The position numbers and the translations under genes were made by a program. A stretch of 7,487 bases of DNA, taken from an uncultured Collinsella sp. (GTDB taxonomy: Bacteria > Actinomycetota > Coriobacteriia > Coriobacteriales > Coriobacteriaceae). The stretch spans positions 1-7,487 of the forward strand of contig USMH01000043.1 of assembly GCA_900555745.1 (NCBI GenBank). The letters are read 5' to 3'. A model generated the notes under the pieces. That model worked only from the letters and a program-made list of their open reading frames with translations, was not told the origin of the DNA and made no database searches. Position 1 is the stretch's first letter; each line of letters begins with the position of its first letter. Shown piece after piece: positions 1-6,257 of the stretch.

Positions 1-1234
1 ATGTATAGTTACCCGGAGAGCGCACATTGATATACGTTACGCCCTCTACCTGCGAAAGCAGCTTGGTGACTACGCGCTCCTTCTTGACGATATCGTTCGA
101 ATCACCCAGCGACACCTCAATGCCGTTATTGAGGTTTGCCGAGATGGCTTCGACCGAAGGCGTGGAAATATCCTTGACTTGTCCCAAGAACTCGCTCGAA
201 AAACCACGCACATAATCCAAGCCAGCCTTAACGGCCTTGGAGCTCACCGCCTGGCCGGAAACCGGAGCGACATCCGCCGAGACATCAGTCAACAACACCG
301 CGCCATAGTGCTTAGCGAGCGCCAGCGCGGCATCAATGCCGGTCAGGGTATTTGAGCCCTGCCCCGTCGTGATGACGTTGCCCTGGTCATCCACTTCGAC
401 CGACGTCGACAGCGGGGCGATCCAGGTGTCATCATCCCCGATGGCCCAGGCAAGGTCATCGGAGCTGATATAGGCAATTGCGATGACCTTGCGCTCCATC
501 GGCGTAATGATGAGCGTATGCGGGAACTGACGCTGGACATCCACGCCCGACACCCACGGGTTCTGCTTGAGGTCCTCGGTAATCTGGTCAGGATCGACGT
601 TAAAAAGCGACGTTCCCTCGGGCAAATCGATCAGCTGGATAGCATCGTGCTTCGTCACATGCTCGCTGCCTTGAATCTGAATATCAGTGGCGGTAAACAA
701 TCCAGAGTTGATCACCACGACGGCAACGACGACGAGCACGGCCAAGACGGCCAGAACGCCGCCCACGATTTTGCCTTTGCCTGTAACGACAGAAGCGGCG
801 TCTGATGTTTTATTTGCCATCGCCCTAAGTGAAGACAACGGGTTGACGCCTTTTTTACCCGAAGGCTTCTTGGCGGTAGCCGGCACCGATGTCAGCGAGC
901 GCGGTTTCGATGCGCCCAGTGTGCGACCCGGACGCGCCGCTTTAGCTCCCGTCGAGGGCTTAGGAGTTGCCATAGGACGGGCAGGCTTGGCGCCCATAAC
1001 AGGCTTTGACGTCACCGAGGGACGCGAGGACTTTTTTGCGGCCGGACGATTGCCGAGCTGCGAGCCGACAACCGGACGACTGGTCTGTCGAGCATGCCCG
1101 ACAGACTTAGAGTGCGCGATGGTATTGCGTTGAGGTTTGGCAGGCGCGCCGGAACGCCCTCCGGCGCGGCGGAAGGTGGGTTTCGATGCTCTAGAAGCCG
1201 AGGAATTTAACTTCCGGTCTGAGCTCGATGCCAT
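1..1234 (-). CDS. ftsQ: Cell division protein FtsQ/DivIB, missing its last few codons at the window edge
   Basis: Bitopic divisome scaffold that in other bacteria joins FtsL and FtsB/DivIC and helps recruit and activate the septal synthase. The frame runs from ATG 1234 to position 1 with no stop, giving 411 codons. Residues 1-155 form a Lys/Arg/Pro/Ser/Ala-rich cytoplasmic tail (33 K/R, only Asp6 and Asp145 acidic). Residues 156-177 are one Val/Leu/Ala-rich membrane span. Residues about 179-248 are a POTRA domain (IQIQGSEHVTKHDAI, then NPWVSGVDVQRQFPHTL, then ITPMERK). The extracellular beta domain follows and reaches YINVRSPGNYT, the usual FtsQ ending, so only a few residues should be missing. 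Start choice: an in-frame TGA at 1244-1246 rules out anything longer, and a good ribosome site precedes the ATG. The first 44 nt overlap the end of murB, suggesting translational coupling. FtsQ is usually about 250-320 residues; the excess is the N-terminal tail. The identification is secure from domain order and context; the tail's role is unknown. Confidence 0.93.
   Translation of the reverse strand, partial: MASSSDRKLNSSASRASKPTFRRAGGRSGAPAKPQRNTIAHSKSVGHARQTSRPVVGSQLGNRPAAKKSSRPSVTSKPVMGAKPARPMATPKPSTGAKAARPGRTLGASKPRSLTSVPATAKKPSGKKGVNPLSSLRAMANKTSDAASVVTGKGKIVGGVLAVLAVLVVVAVVVINSGLFTATDIQIQGSEHVTKHDAIQLIDLPEGTSLFNVDPDQITEDLKQNPWVSGVDVQRQFPHTLIITPMERKVIAIAYISSDDLAWAIGDDDTWIAPLSTSVEVDDQGNVITTGQGSNTLTGIDAALALAKHYGAVLLTDVSADVAPVSGQAVSSKAVKAGLDYVRGFSSEFLGQVKDISTPSVEAISANLNNGIEVSLGDSNDIVKKERVVTKLLSQVEGVTYINVRSPGNYT
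920..1009 (-). repeat. Tandem 15-residue repeat in the FtsQ cytoplasmic tail
   Basis: FtsQ residues 76-90 (SKPVMGAKPARPMAT) and 91-105 (PKPSTGAKAARPGRT) align without gaps at a period of 15 on the pattern KPxxGAKxARPxxT. Residues 107-112 (GASKPR) look like the start of a weaker third unit. The codons differ at many synonymous positions (for example AAG/AAA Lys, GGC/GGA Gly), so this is a protein-level repeat and not a recent DNA duplication. Confidence 0.7.
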
Positions 1235-2102
1235 ACGCCTCCCTCACCTTTCCGTGCACATGTCTGATAACCGCGGCAACGTCATCGGCCGAGGCAGTTC
1301 CGTTATTAACGATAAAATTAGCGTGAACGGGCGAAACTTCCGCACCGCCAATCGAAAAACCCTTTAATCCACAATCCTCGATAAGCTTGCCCACACTCGC
1401 ATCGGGCGGGTTGCGAAAGACCGACCCGCAGGATGCGCGACCCATGGGCTGCGTACGCTTGCGCCTCGTCAGGTACCGCTCCATGCGCTCGCGAATGTCG
1501 ACCTTGGGCGCCGGTTTAAGCTTAAGCACGCACTCGAGGATGATCTCATTGCGGGGAAGGCTACATTCTCGGTAGCCCCAAATGATCTCGGACCCCGCAT
1601 AATGCTTGATACCGGATGCCGGGTCAAACGTTACGACATCCTCAACCAGCGAGCCAATCCACTCGGTCCGTGTGCCTGCATTCATAGATATCGCGCCGCC
1701 GACCGAGCCAGGGATGCCAACGGCAAACTCAAGGCCCGAGAGGCTACGCGACAGGGCATCGTTGACCAGACGCGCAAACATCACGCCCGCACCGACCGTC
1801 AGCGTACAACCGTCATCGGCAACAACCGTGCGCTGAAACTCACGTCCGAGCGAAATGACGGCACCGCGATAACCGCCATCGGCAACCAGCAGATTGGAGC
1901 CCTTGCCGATGATGACCCACGGCACCTGCTCGCGATCGAGCACCGCCACGGCGCGGCGGAGGGCATGATAGCTATGGCACGTCACAAAGAGGTCGGCCTT
2001 GCCGCCGATACGATAGCTCGTATGACGCGCAAGGCGCTCGTCCTCGATCACATCCGTGTCGATCATGCCCGAGAGCGCCATGACGGCGTTAAACAGACCC
2101 AT
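1191..2102 (-). CDS. murB: UDP-N-acetylenolpyruvoylglucosamine reductase MurB
   Basis: Cytoplasmic FAD/NADPH enzyme that reduces UDP-GlcNAc-enolpyruvate to UDP-MurNAc, the second committed step of peptidoglycan precursor synthesis. It has 303 residues, normal for the shorter type II MurB of Gram-positives. The FAD-binding domain has HTSYRIGGKADL at 27-38, IGKGSNLL at 65-72 and GIPGSVGGAISMNAG at 129-143. Tyr177-Arg178 matches the substrate-binding YR pair. The C-terminal domain has SCGSVFRNP at 224-232, whose Ser227 is the proton-donating serine, then GKLIEDCGLKG at 238-248 and PEVKFLG at 296-302 with catalytic Glu297. The start is 5 nt after the murC stop with no clear ribosome site, so it is probably translated by coupling from murC. 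Met8 or Met13 are possible but equally lack a site. Its 3' end overlaps ftsQ by 44 nt. Family assignment is very secure; the exact start is less so. Confidence 0.96.
   Translation of the reverse strand: MGLFNAVMALSGMIDTDVIEDERLARHTSYRIGGKADLFVTCHSYHALRRAVAVLDREQVPWVIIGKGSNLLVADGGYRGAVISLGREFQRTVVADDGCTLTVGAGVMFARLVNDALSRSLSGLEFAVGIPGSVGGAISMNAGTRTEWIGSLVEDVVTFDPASGIKHYAGSEIIWGYRECSLPRNEIILECVLKLKPAPKVDIRERMERYLTRRKRTQPMGRASCGSVFRNPPDASVGKLIEDCGLKGFSIGGAEVSPVHANFIVNNGTASADDVAAVIRHVHGKVREAYGIELRPEVKFLGF
1238..1249 (-). promoter_or_regulatory. Ribosome binding site of ftsQ inside murB
   Basis: On the minus strand the run AGGTGAGGGAGG lies just before ATG 1234. AGGTGA (1244-1249) is 9 nt from the ATG and GGAGG (1238-1242) is 3 nt from it, so the former is the better spaced. 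It lies inside the murB coding sequence. Together with the in-frame TGA at 1244-1246 it fixes the ftsQ start. Confidence 0.75.
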
Positions 2103-2107
2103 TAGAC

Positions 2108-3526
2108 TTAAGCGTCTTTCTTGGCAGTCAAATACTCGATAAACTCGGGGCCGACGGTCGTAACGTCACCGGCACCCATAGTGAGCAGCAAGTCGCCCTC
2201 GCCCACCATCTGCTCGAGCTCCTGATTGAGCTCAAGACGGCTGGAGCAGTACACGACCTCCTTGCCAGGATGCTTGGCGCGCACGGTATCGGCGAGCATC
2301 TTAGAGGTAACACCCGGAATGGGCATCTCGCCAGCCGAGAACACATCAATCAGCAGCAGTTTATCGGCATTGGCAAATGCATCGGCAAAGTCGTCGCACA
2401 GGGCCTGCAGGCGCGAATAGCGGTGCGGCTGGAACACGACGTCGACGTGCTTGTAGCCCAGCGACGAAGCGGCAGCAAGCGTCGCCTTGATCTCGGTGGG
2501 GTGATGGCCGTAATCATCGACCACGGTGATGCCATCGATATCGCCCACGTGGGTAAAGCGACGACGGACGCCCTCAAAGCTCGAAAGCGCCTTGGCGGCG
2601 GCGTCGATGTCAAGGCCCAGGACATGGGCGACGGTGAGCACCGCCGTGGCGTTGAGCATGTTGTGGCGACCGGGATTACTCTTGATCTCCACAGCGTGCT
2701 CAGTGCCGTCCTCAAAGCGAACGATAAAGTCACTCTGGATGCCCTTGACATCCGGGTGCATGCAGACGATGTCGTTGCTCTCGGCAAAGCCGTAGGAAAG
2801 CACGTGACGGCCCGTCGACTTGGCGAGCTCGACCAGATGCGGGTCCTCACCGCAGACGATGACGGTGCCGTCCTCGCCCACCAGGCTCATGAATTTGGCG
2901 AAAGTCGCCTCGATCTCCTCGATACCCGAGTAGTGATCGAGGTGGTCGGCCTCGACGTTGGTCACAATGACCACGTTGGGGTTCAGGAACAGGAAGGAAC
3001 TGTCGGACTCGTCGGCCTCGGCGACAAAGTAGTCGCCCGAGCCGTTCTTGCCGTTCGTGTCATAGCCCTCGACGATGCCACCGATCAGGAAGCTCGGATC
3101 CAGACCCATGCGGTCGAGCATGGTGGCGCACATCGAAGACGTGGTGGTCTTGCCATGCGTGCCGGCAACAGCGACGGTGGTGTAGCCGTGGCCCAAAGCA
3201 GAGAGCATCTTGGCACGGGGCCACACGGGAATACCAAGCTCGCGAGCGCGCACGAGTTCAGGGTTGGACTCCGGAATAGCGGTGGAGACAACAACCACGT
3301 CGGGCTTGACCTCGTCGATCGTGGCGGCCTCATGGCCCACATGCACCTTCACACCAGCGCGGGTAAGCTGGCGGATATAACGTGACGTCTTAAGGTCGGA
3401 GCCGGTAACGGCATAACCGCGCTCGTGCAGAACGAGGGCGATGCCGCTCATGCCGGCGCCGCCGATACCGATAAAGTGGGCGCTCTTAAACTCGGGCGCG
3501 GAGGTTGCAGTCTGGGAATCAGCCAT
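2108..3526 (-). CDS. murC: UDP-N-acetylmuramate--L-alanine ligase MurC
   Basis: ATP-dependent cytoplasmic ligase that adds L-Ala, the first stem-peptide residue, to UDP-MurNAc. From ATG 3526 it has 472 residues, usual for the family. In order: the N-terminal Rossmann motif GIGGAGMSGIA (20-30), the ATP loop GTHGKTTT (122-129), EADESDSSFL (170-179), TNVEADHLDHY (189-199), GRHNMLNA (286-293), FEGVRRRF (317-324), DDYGHHPTEI (337-346), FQPHRYSR (365-372) and C-terminal GAGD (451-454). These separate MurC from MurD, E and F. The frame stays open to a GTG at 3553, but the AAGGAG ribosome site would then lie inside the coding sequence, and the family fold begins near residue 15, so the ATG is preferred. 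It sits 97 nt after murG and 5 nt before murB. A long open frame on the opposite strand is in register with these codons and is not a gene. Confidence 0.96.
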   Translation of the reverse strand: MADSQTATSAPEFKSAHFIGIGGAGMSGIALVLHERGYAVTGSDLKTSRYIRQLTRAGVKVHVGHEAATIDEVKPDVVVVSTAIPESNPELVRARELGIPVWPRAKMLSALGHGYTTVAVAGTHGKTTTSSMCATMLDRMGLDPSFLIGGIVEGYDTNGKNGSGDYFVAEADESDSSFLFLNPNVVIVTNVEADHLDHYSGIEEIEATFAKFMSLVGEDGTVIVCGEDPHLVELAKSTGRHVLSYGFAESNDIVCMHPDVKGIQSDFIVRFEDGTEHAVEIKSNPGRHNMLNATAVLTVAHVLGLDIDAAAKALSSFEGVRRRFTHVGDIDGITVVDDYGHHPTEIKATLAAASSLGYKHVDVVFQPHRYSRLQALCDDFADAFANADKLLLIDVFSAGEMPIPGVTSKMLADTVRAKHPGKEVVYCSSRLELNQELEQMVGEGDLLLTMGAGDVTTVGPEFIEYLTAKKDA

Positions 3527-3623
3527 GTGCTCGTGTACTCCTTGCGTAAACACTGCCTGTAACCCGTTAACTGTACCGCACCTACCGCATCAGCGCGAGG
3601 GCGACCGACGATATCCCGTCTAA
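3527..3623 (-). other. Intergenic gap between murG and murC
   Basis: This is the largest non-coding stretch in the window (97 nt). It holds the murC ribosome site and three copies of the heptamer TGCGGTA or its near context: two in the gap (3574-3580 and 3583-3589) and one in the end of murG (3639-3645). I see no stem long enough with a T-run for a terminator, and no convincing paired -35/-10 boxes, so read-through from murG is likely. Confidence 0.5.
3538..3543 (-). promoter_or_regulatory. Ribosome binding site of murC
   Basis: AAGGAG on the minus strand ends 11 nt before ATG 3526. It is the best Shine-Dalgarno match in the murG-murC gap and favours this ATG over the upstream in-frame GTG at 3553. 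The spacing is slightly long. Confidence 0.65.
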
Positions 3624-4739
3624 CTAACGCAAACCCTCTACCGCATCCGCCAGAAGAGCGGCGGCCCTATCCTGAGCCAGACCACGCGCCGCCTGACGCA
3701 TGGCGTCGCGCGCCGCCGCGTCATCGACCAGGTGCAGCAGTTCATCGGCAAAGGCAGAACCGTCGATATCGGCATCGGCGCAGAGCACGCCGGCCCCGGC
3801 GTCGACCAGATAACGGGCATTGGTGGTTTGGTGGTCGGCCGTCGCATGCGGATACGGCACGAGCATCGAGGGCACGGCGAGCGCAGCGATCTCGGCCACG
3901 CTCGATGCGCCCGAACGCGAGAGCACCAAATCGGCAGCAGCCAGCATATCGCCCATGTTGTCGATGTAAGGCTGGACGCGGTAACGCTTCGTCTCCTCGG
4001 GCGTCAGCGCCAAAGCGCGCTCGGTCTCCTCAAAGCCGTCGGCACCCGTCGAATGCAACACATAGAGGTTCTTGCGCGAAAGCAGCTCGTTTTTGAGCGA
4101 AGCCACGCGCTCGTTGAGGTGCTGGGCGCCAAGTGAACCGCCAAAGACGAGCAGCAGCGTAGCGTCCTCGGGAACGCCAAGTGCCTTGCGGCCGCGAGCG
4201 CGATCGCCCTCGATTACCGAGCGACGTACGGGGTTGCCGGTCATGAGCACGTGGCCAGGGTCACCTTCGCGCTCAAAGACCGAACGCGCTGCCGGCACCG
4301 AGATACACACGCGGGCGGCGTGGGAGCTCATCATCTTGTTGGCCAGGCCCGGAACAGAGTTCTGCTCATGCAGCAGATACGGAACGCCCGCGCCCTTGCA
4401 CCACCCCAGCAGCGGAACCTCGACATAGGCACCAAAACCAATGGCGGCATCGGGCTTGCCGACCTTTGAGAAATGACTGGCGAGCGCACGCTTGGCTTTG
4501 TTGACACGCCACAGCGAGGTCAGCGCCGTCCAAGGACGGGAGCGGTCGAAGCCCGTGACCGTAATGGGCACAAAATCAAACCCAGCCTCGGGGACCAGAC
4601 GACCCTCGAGCTTGCGCGACTGGCCCACGAACACAACGTGGTGGCCACGGTCACGGAGCTCTTCGGCCAAGGCGAGCGCGGGGTTGATGTGCCCTGCCGT
4701 GCCGCCGGCTGCAATAGCAACGGTCATTTTATCGGTCAT
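3624..4739 (-). CDS. murG: UDP-GlcNAc:lipid I GlcNAc transferase MurG
   Basis: Peripheral glycosyltransferase (GT28, GT-B fold) on the cytoplasmic membrane face that adds GlcNAc to lipid I to make lipid II. From ATG 4739 it has 371 residues, typical. N-domain: the Gly-rich loop AGGTAGHINPALALA (11-25) with the GGTAGH spelling seen in actinobacteria, FGAYVEVPL (102-110) and HEQNSVPGLANK (124-135). C-domain: TGNPVR (167-172), FGGSLGAQHLN (199-209), LSRSGASSVAEIA (273-285), whose Glu283 should bind the UDP-GlcNAc ribose, and PYPHATADHQTTNA (295-308). A GTG at 4757 extends the frame by six residues, but the ribosome site GAAGGG lies between the GTG and the ATG, so the ATG is chosen. The start overlaps the ftsW stop by 11 nt, a coupled junction, which fits lipid II production being linked to its user FtsW. 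Confidence 0.96.
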   Translation of the reverse strand: MTDKMTVAIAAGGTAGHINPALALAEELRDRGHHVVFVGQSRKLEGRLVPEAGFDFVPITVTGFDRSRPWTALTSLWRVNKAKRALASHFSKVGKPDAAIGFGAYVEVPLLGWCKGAGVPYLLHEQNSVPGLANKMMSSHAARVCISVPAARSVFEREGDPGHVLMTGNPVRRSVIEGDRARGRKALGVPEDATLLLVFGGSLGAQHLNERVASLKNELLSRKNLYVLHSTGADGFEETERALALTPEETKRYRVQPYIDNMGDMLAAADLVLSRSGASSVAEIAALAVPSMLVPYPHATADHQTTNARYLVDAGAGVLCADADIDGSAFADELLHLVDDAAARDAMRQAARGLAQDRAAALLADAVEGLR

Positions 4740-6249
4740 GGTAGTCCCTTCGTACACGCGGTCCCTGGCCGTCGGTACGCAGACGCGCCGACGGGTCTGA
4801 ATTCAAATCGATTCGATTATATCCGCCGCCCGCATTGCGAGGAGTGGGGCGCTGAGGACGACCTTGCGGCGCCGTTCGCTGACGCGGGCGGGCTGCGGGG
4901 CCGGTCGCAGAGCCATCCAGGACGGTAAAACCGTTACGCGAAGATCGCTCGCCGCGCACGTGGGGCACGCCGGCGGTTCTCTCATCCATAACGGCAAAGC
5001 TCTCACGGCGGCGGTCATACTCATCGCGGCGGGCGCTCTCGTACGAAACGCGCAGGATCAGACCAGCGAGCATAAGCGACACAATAATCGACGAACCGCC
5101 GTAGCTAATAAACGGCAACGGTTTGCCCGTCATGGGAAACACGTTGAGGATGCCCAGCGCGTTAATCAAAAACTGCACTGCGAGAATGACCGCGGAGCCA
5201 GACGCCATGAGCGCGCCCCGACGATCGGTCGCCTGCTCGGCAATGCGAAACGCCGAGTAGATCAGCATCGCAAACACCAAGAAGAACAGCACGGTTCCGA
5301 CAAAACCGACTTCCTCGCCAATGATGGCCAAGATGTAGTCGTTGTGTGCCTCGGGCAGATACGAGTACTTCATGGTTGAGTTGCCGATGCCACGGCCGAA
5401 CAGACCGCCCGAGGCAAAGGCCATGATGGCAAGCGTGGCCTGATAGCCGTCACCATACTCGTCGGCCCAAGGGTTCAAGGCAACCTGAATACGCACCATA
5501 CGGTATGGCTCTGCGACAAGCGCAATCACGATCACGAGAATGCCGAAGATTAGCACGCCGATGATAAATCTGGGGTCGAGACCCGCAAACAACGCCATGC
5601 ACATGAGGGTCAACAGGATGATCAGGACAGTACCGAAATCGGGCTGGATAAAGATCAGAAAGAGCGAAATGCCCAGGTAGATGCCCATCCTGCGAAGGAA
5701 TTCGTTGATGTTGCCACCGGGCGAAAAGAAGCGATCAAGCATGATGGCCGAATACGCAATGGCAAATGGCTTTAAAAACTCGGAAGGCTGGAACTGAATA
5801 CCGGCGATGTTGAGCCAGCGCGTGGCGCCGCGGCTGCCGCTGCCCACCAAGAACACCAGAAGCAGTAGCCCTATCATGCCGATAAGGAAGATCCTGAGCA
5901 CATCCTCCCCAAACCAGCTGTCCGGCAAAACGCGCACGATGGCAATCAGCGCCAGAACACCGACCACGGCAAACGCGGCCTGTCGACCCAGAAAAAACGT
6001 CGCCGAGCCATTCTCGTGCAGCGCCTCGACCGAAGACGCCGAGTACACCATCAGCAGGCCAAAGCATACCAAGGTAAACAAGCAGGCCATGAATATCAAA
6101 CGGGGGCGCATGATACGGGCGGGAACGCCGGCAATATAGCGTTCGCTAAACGACTGCCCGCCGCGGCTGGAACGCGGTGTGGTGCGACGTGAGGAAGCAC
6201 GGTCCGAGTCGGGCCTCCTCATACCTTGTCGGGGGCTCTCCTCTCTCAC
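4729..6249 (-). CDS. ftsW: Septal peptidoglycan polymerase FtsW (SEDS family)
   Basis: Multi-pass SEDS glycosyltransferase that polymerises lipid II at the septum with its partner class B PBP (FtsI). The membrane core spans residues about 50-400 and looks like ten hydrophobic segments. Family motifs in order: GATRWL (141-146), FQPSEFLKP (153-161), QPDFGT (202-207), the long extracellular loop with LPEAHNDYILAIIGEE (298-313), whose Asp304 aligns with the essential SEDS aspartate as I recall it, and PMTGKPLPFISYGGSS (372-387). The dcw context between murD and murG makes it FtsW and not RodA. It has 506 residues against about 380-420 for many homologues, because of a basic N-tail (1-47) and a 103-residue Arg/Pro-rich C-tail (404-506). 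The start is GTG 6249, 8 nt past the murD stop, with AGGGG 5 nt upstream. ATG 6222 is possible but its nearest Shine-Dalgarno is about 15 nt away. Confidence 0.95.
   Translation of the reverse strand: MREESPRQGMRRPDSDRASSRRTTPRSSRGGQSFSERYIAGVPARIMRPRLIFMACLFTLVCFGLLMVYSASSVEALHENGSATFFLGRQAAFAVVGVLALIAIVRVLPDSWFGEDVLRIFLIGMIGLLLLVFLVGSGSRGATRWLNIAGIQFQPSEFLKPFAIAYSAIMLDRFFSPGGNINEFLRRMGIYLGISLFLIFIQPDFGTVLIILLTLMCMALFAGLDPRFIIGVLIFGILVIVIALVAEPYRMVRIQVALNPWADEYGDGYQATLAIMAFASGGLFGRGIGNSTMKYSYLPEAHNDYILAIIGEEVGFVGTVLFFLVFAMLIYSAFRIAEQATDRRGALMASGSAVILAVQFLINALGILNVFPMTGKPLPFISYGGSSIIVSLMLAGLILRVSYESARRDEYDRRRESFAVMDERTAGVPHVRGERSSRNGFTVLDGSATGPAARPRQRTAPQGRPQRPTPRNAGGGYNRIDLNSDPSARLRTDGQGPRVRRDYHDR
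4746..4751 (-). promoter_or_regulatory. Ribosome binding site of murG inside ftsW
   Basis: GAAGGG on the minus strand is 6 nt before ATG 4739 and lies inside the last codons of ftsW. It decides the murG start against the in-frame GTG at 4757. Confidence 0.7.
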
Positions 6250-6257
6250 CGCAACCC

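Noticed and set aside
1602..2105. A 167-codon plus-strand frame opposite murB
   Set aside because: Same in-register antisense effect (offset from the murB stop is a multiple of three), and no recognisable domain.
2270..3385. A 371-codon open frame on the plus strand opposite murC
   Set aside because: It is in exact codon register with murC. Antisense stops in this register need TTA, CTA or TCA in the sense gene, and these are scarce in GC-rich codon use, so long antisense frames arise automatically. No family motifs are seen.
3527..3553. Nine-residue upstream extension of murC from GTG 3553
   Set aside because: The only good ribosome site (3538-3543) lies inside the extension, and homology begins well after Met at 3526.
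3605..3623. Possible short hairpin GACG...CGTC after murG as a terminator
   Set aside because: The stem is only four base pairs with no T-run, too weak for an intrinsic terminator.
4864..5379. A 171-codon plus-strand frame opposite ftsW, and similar frames at 3732-4136 and 518-805
   Set aside because: All are in register with the real gene on the other strand and are Arg/His/Asp-rich shadows without domain motifs.
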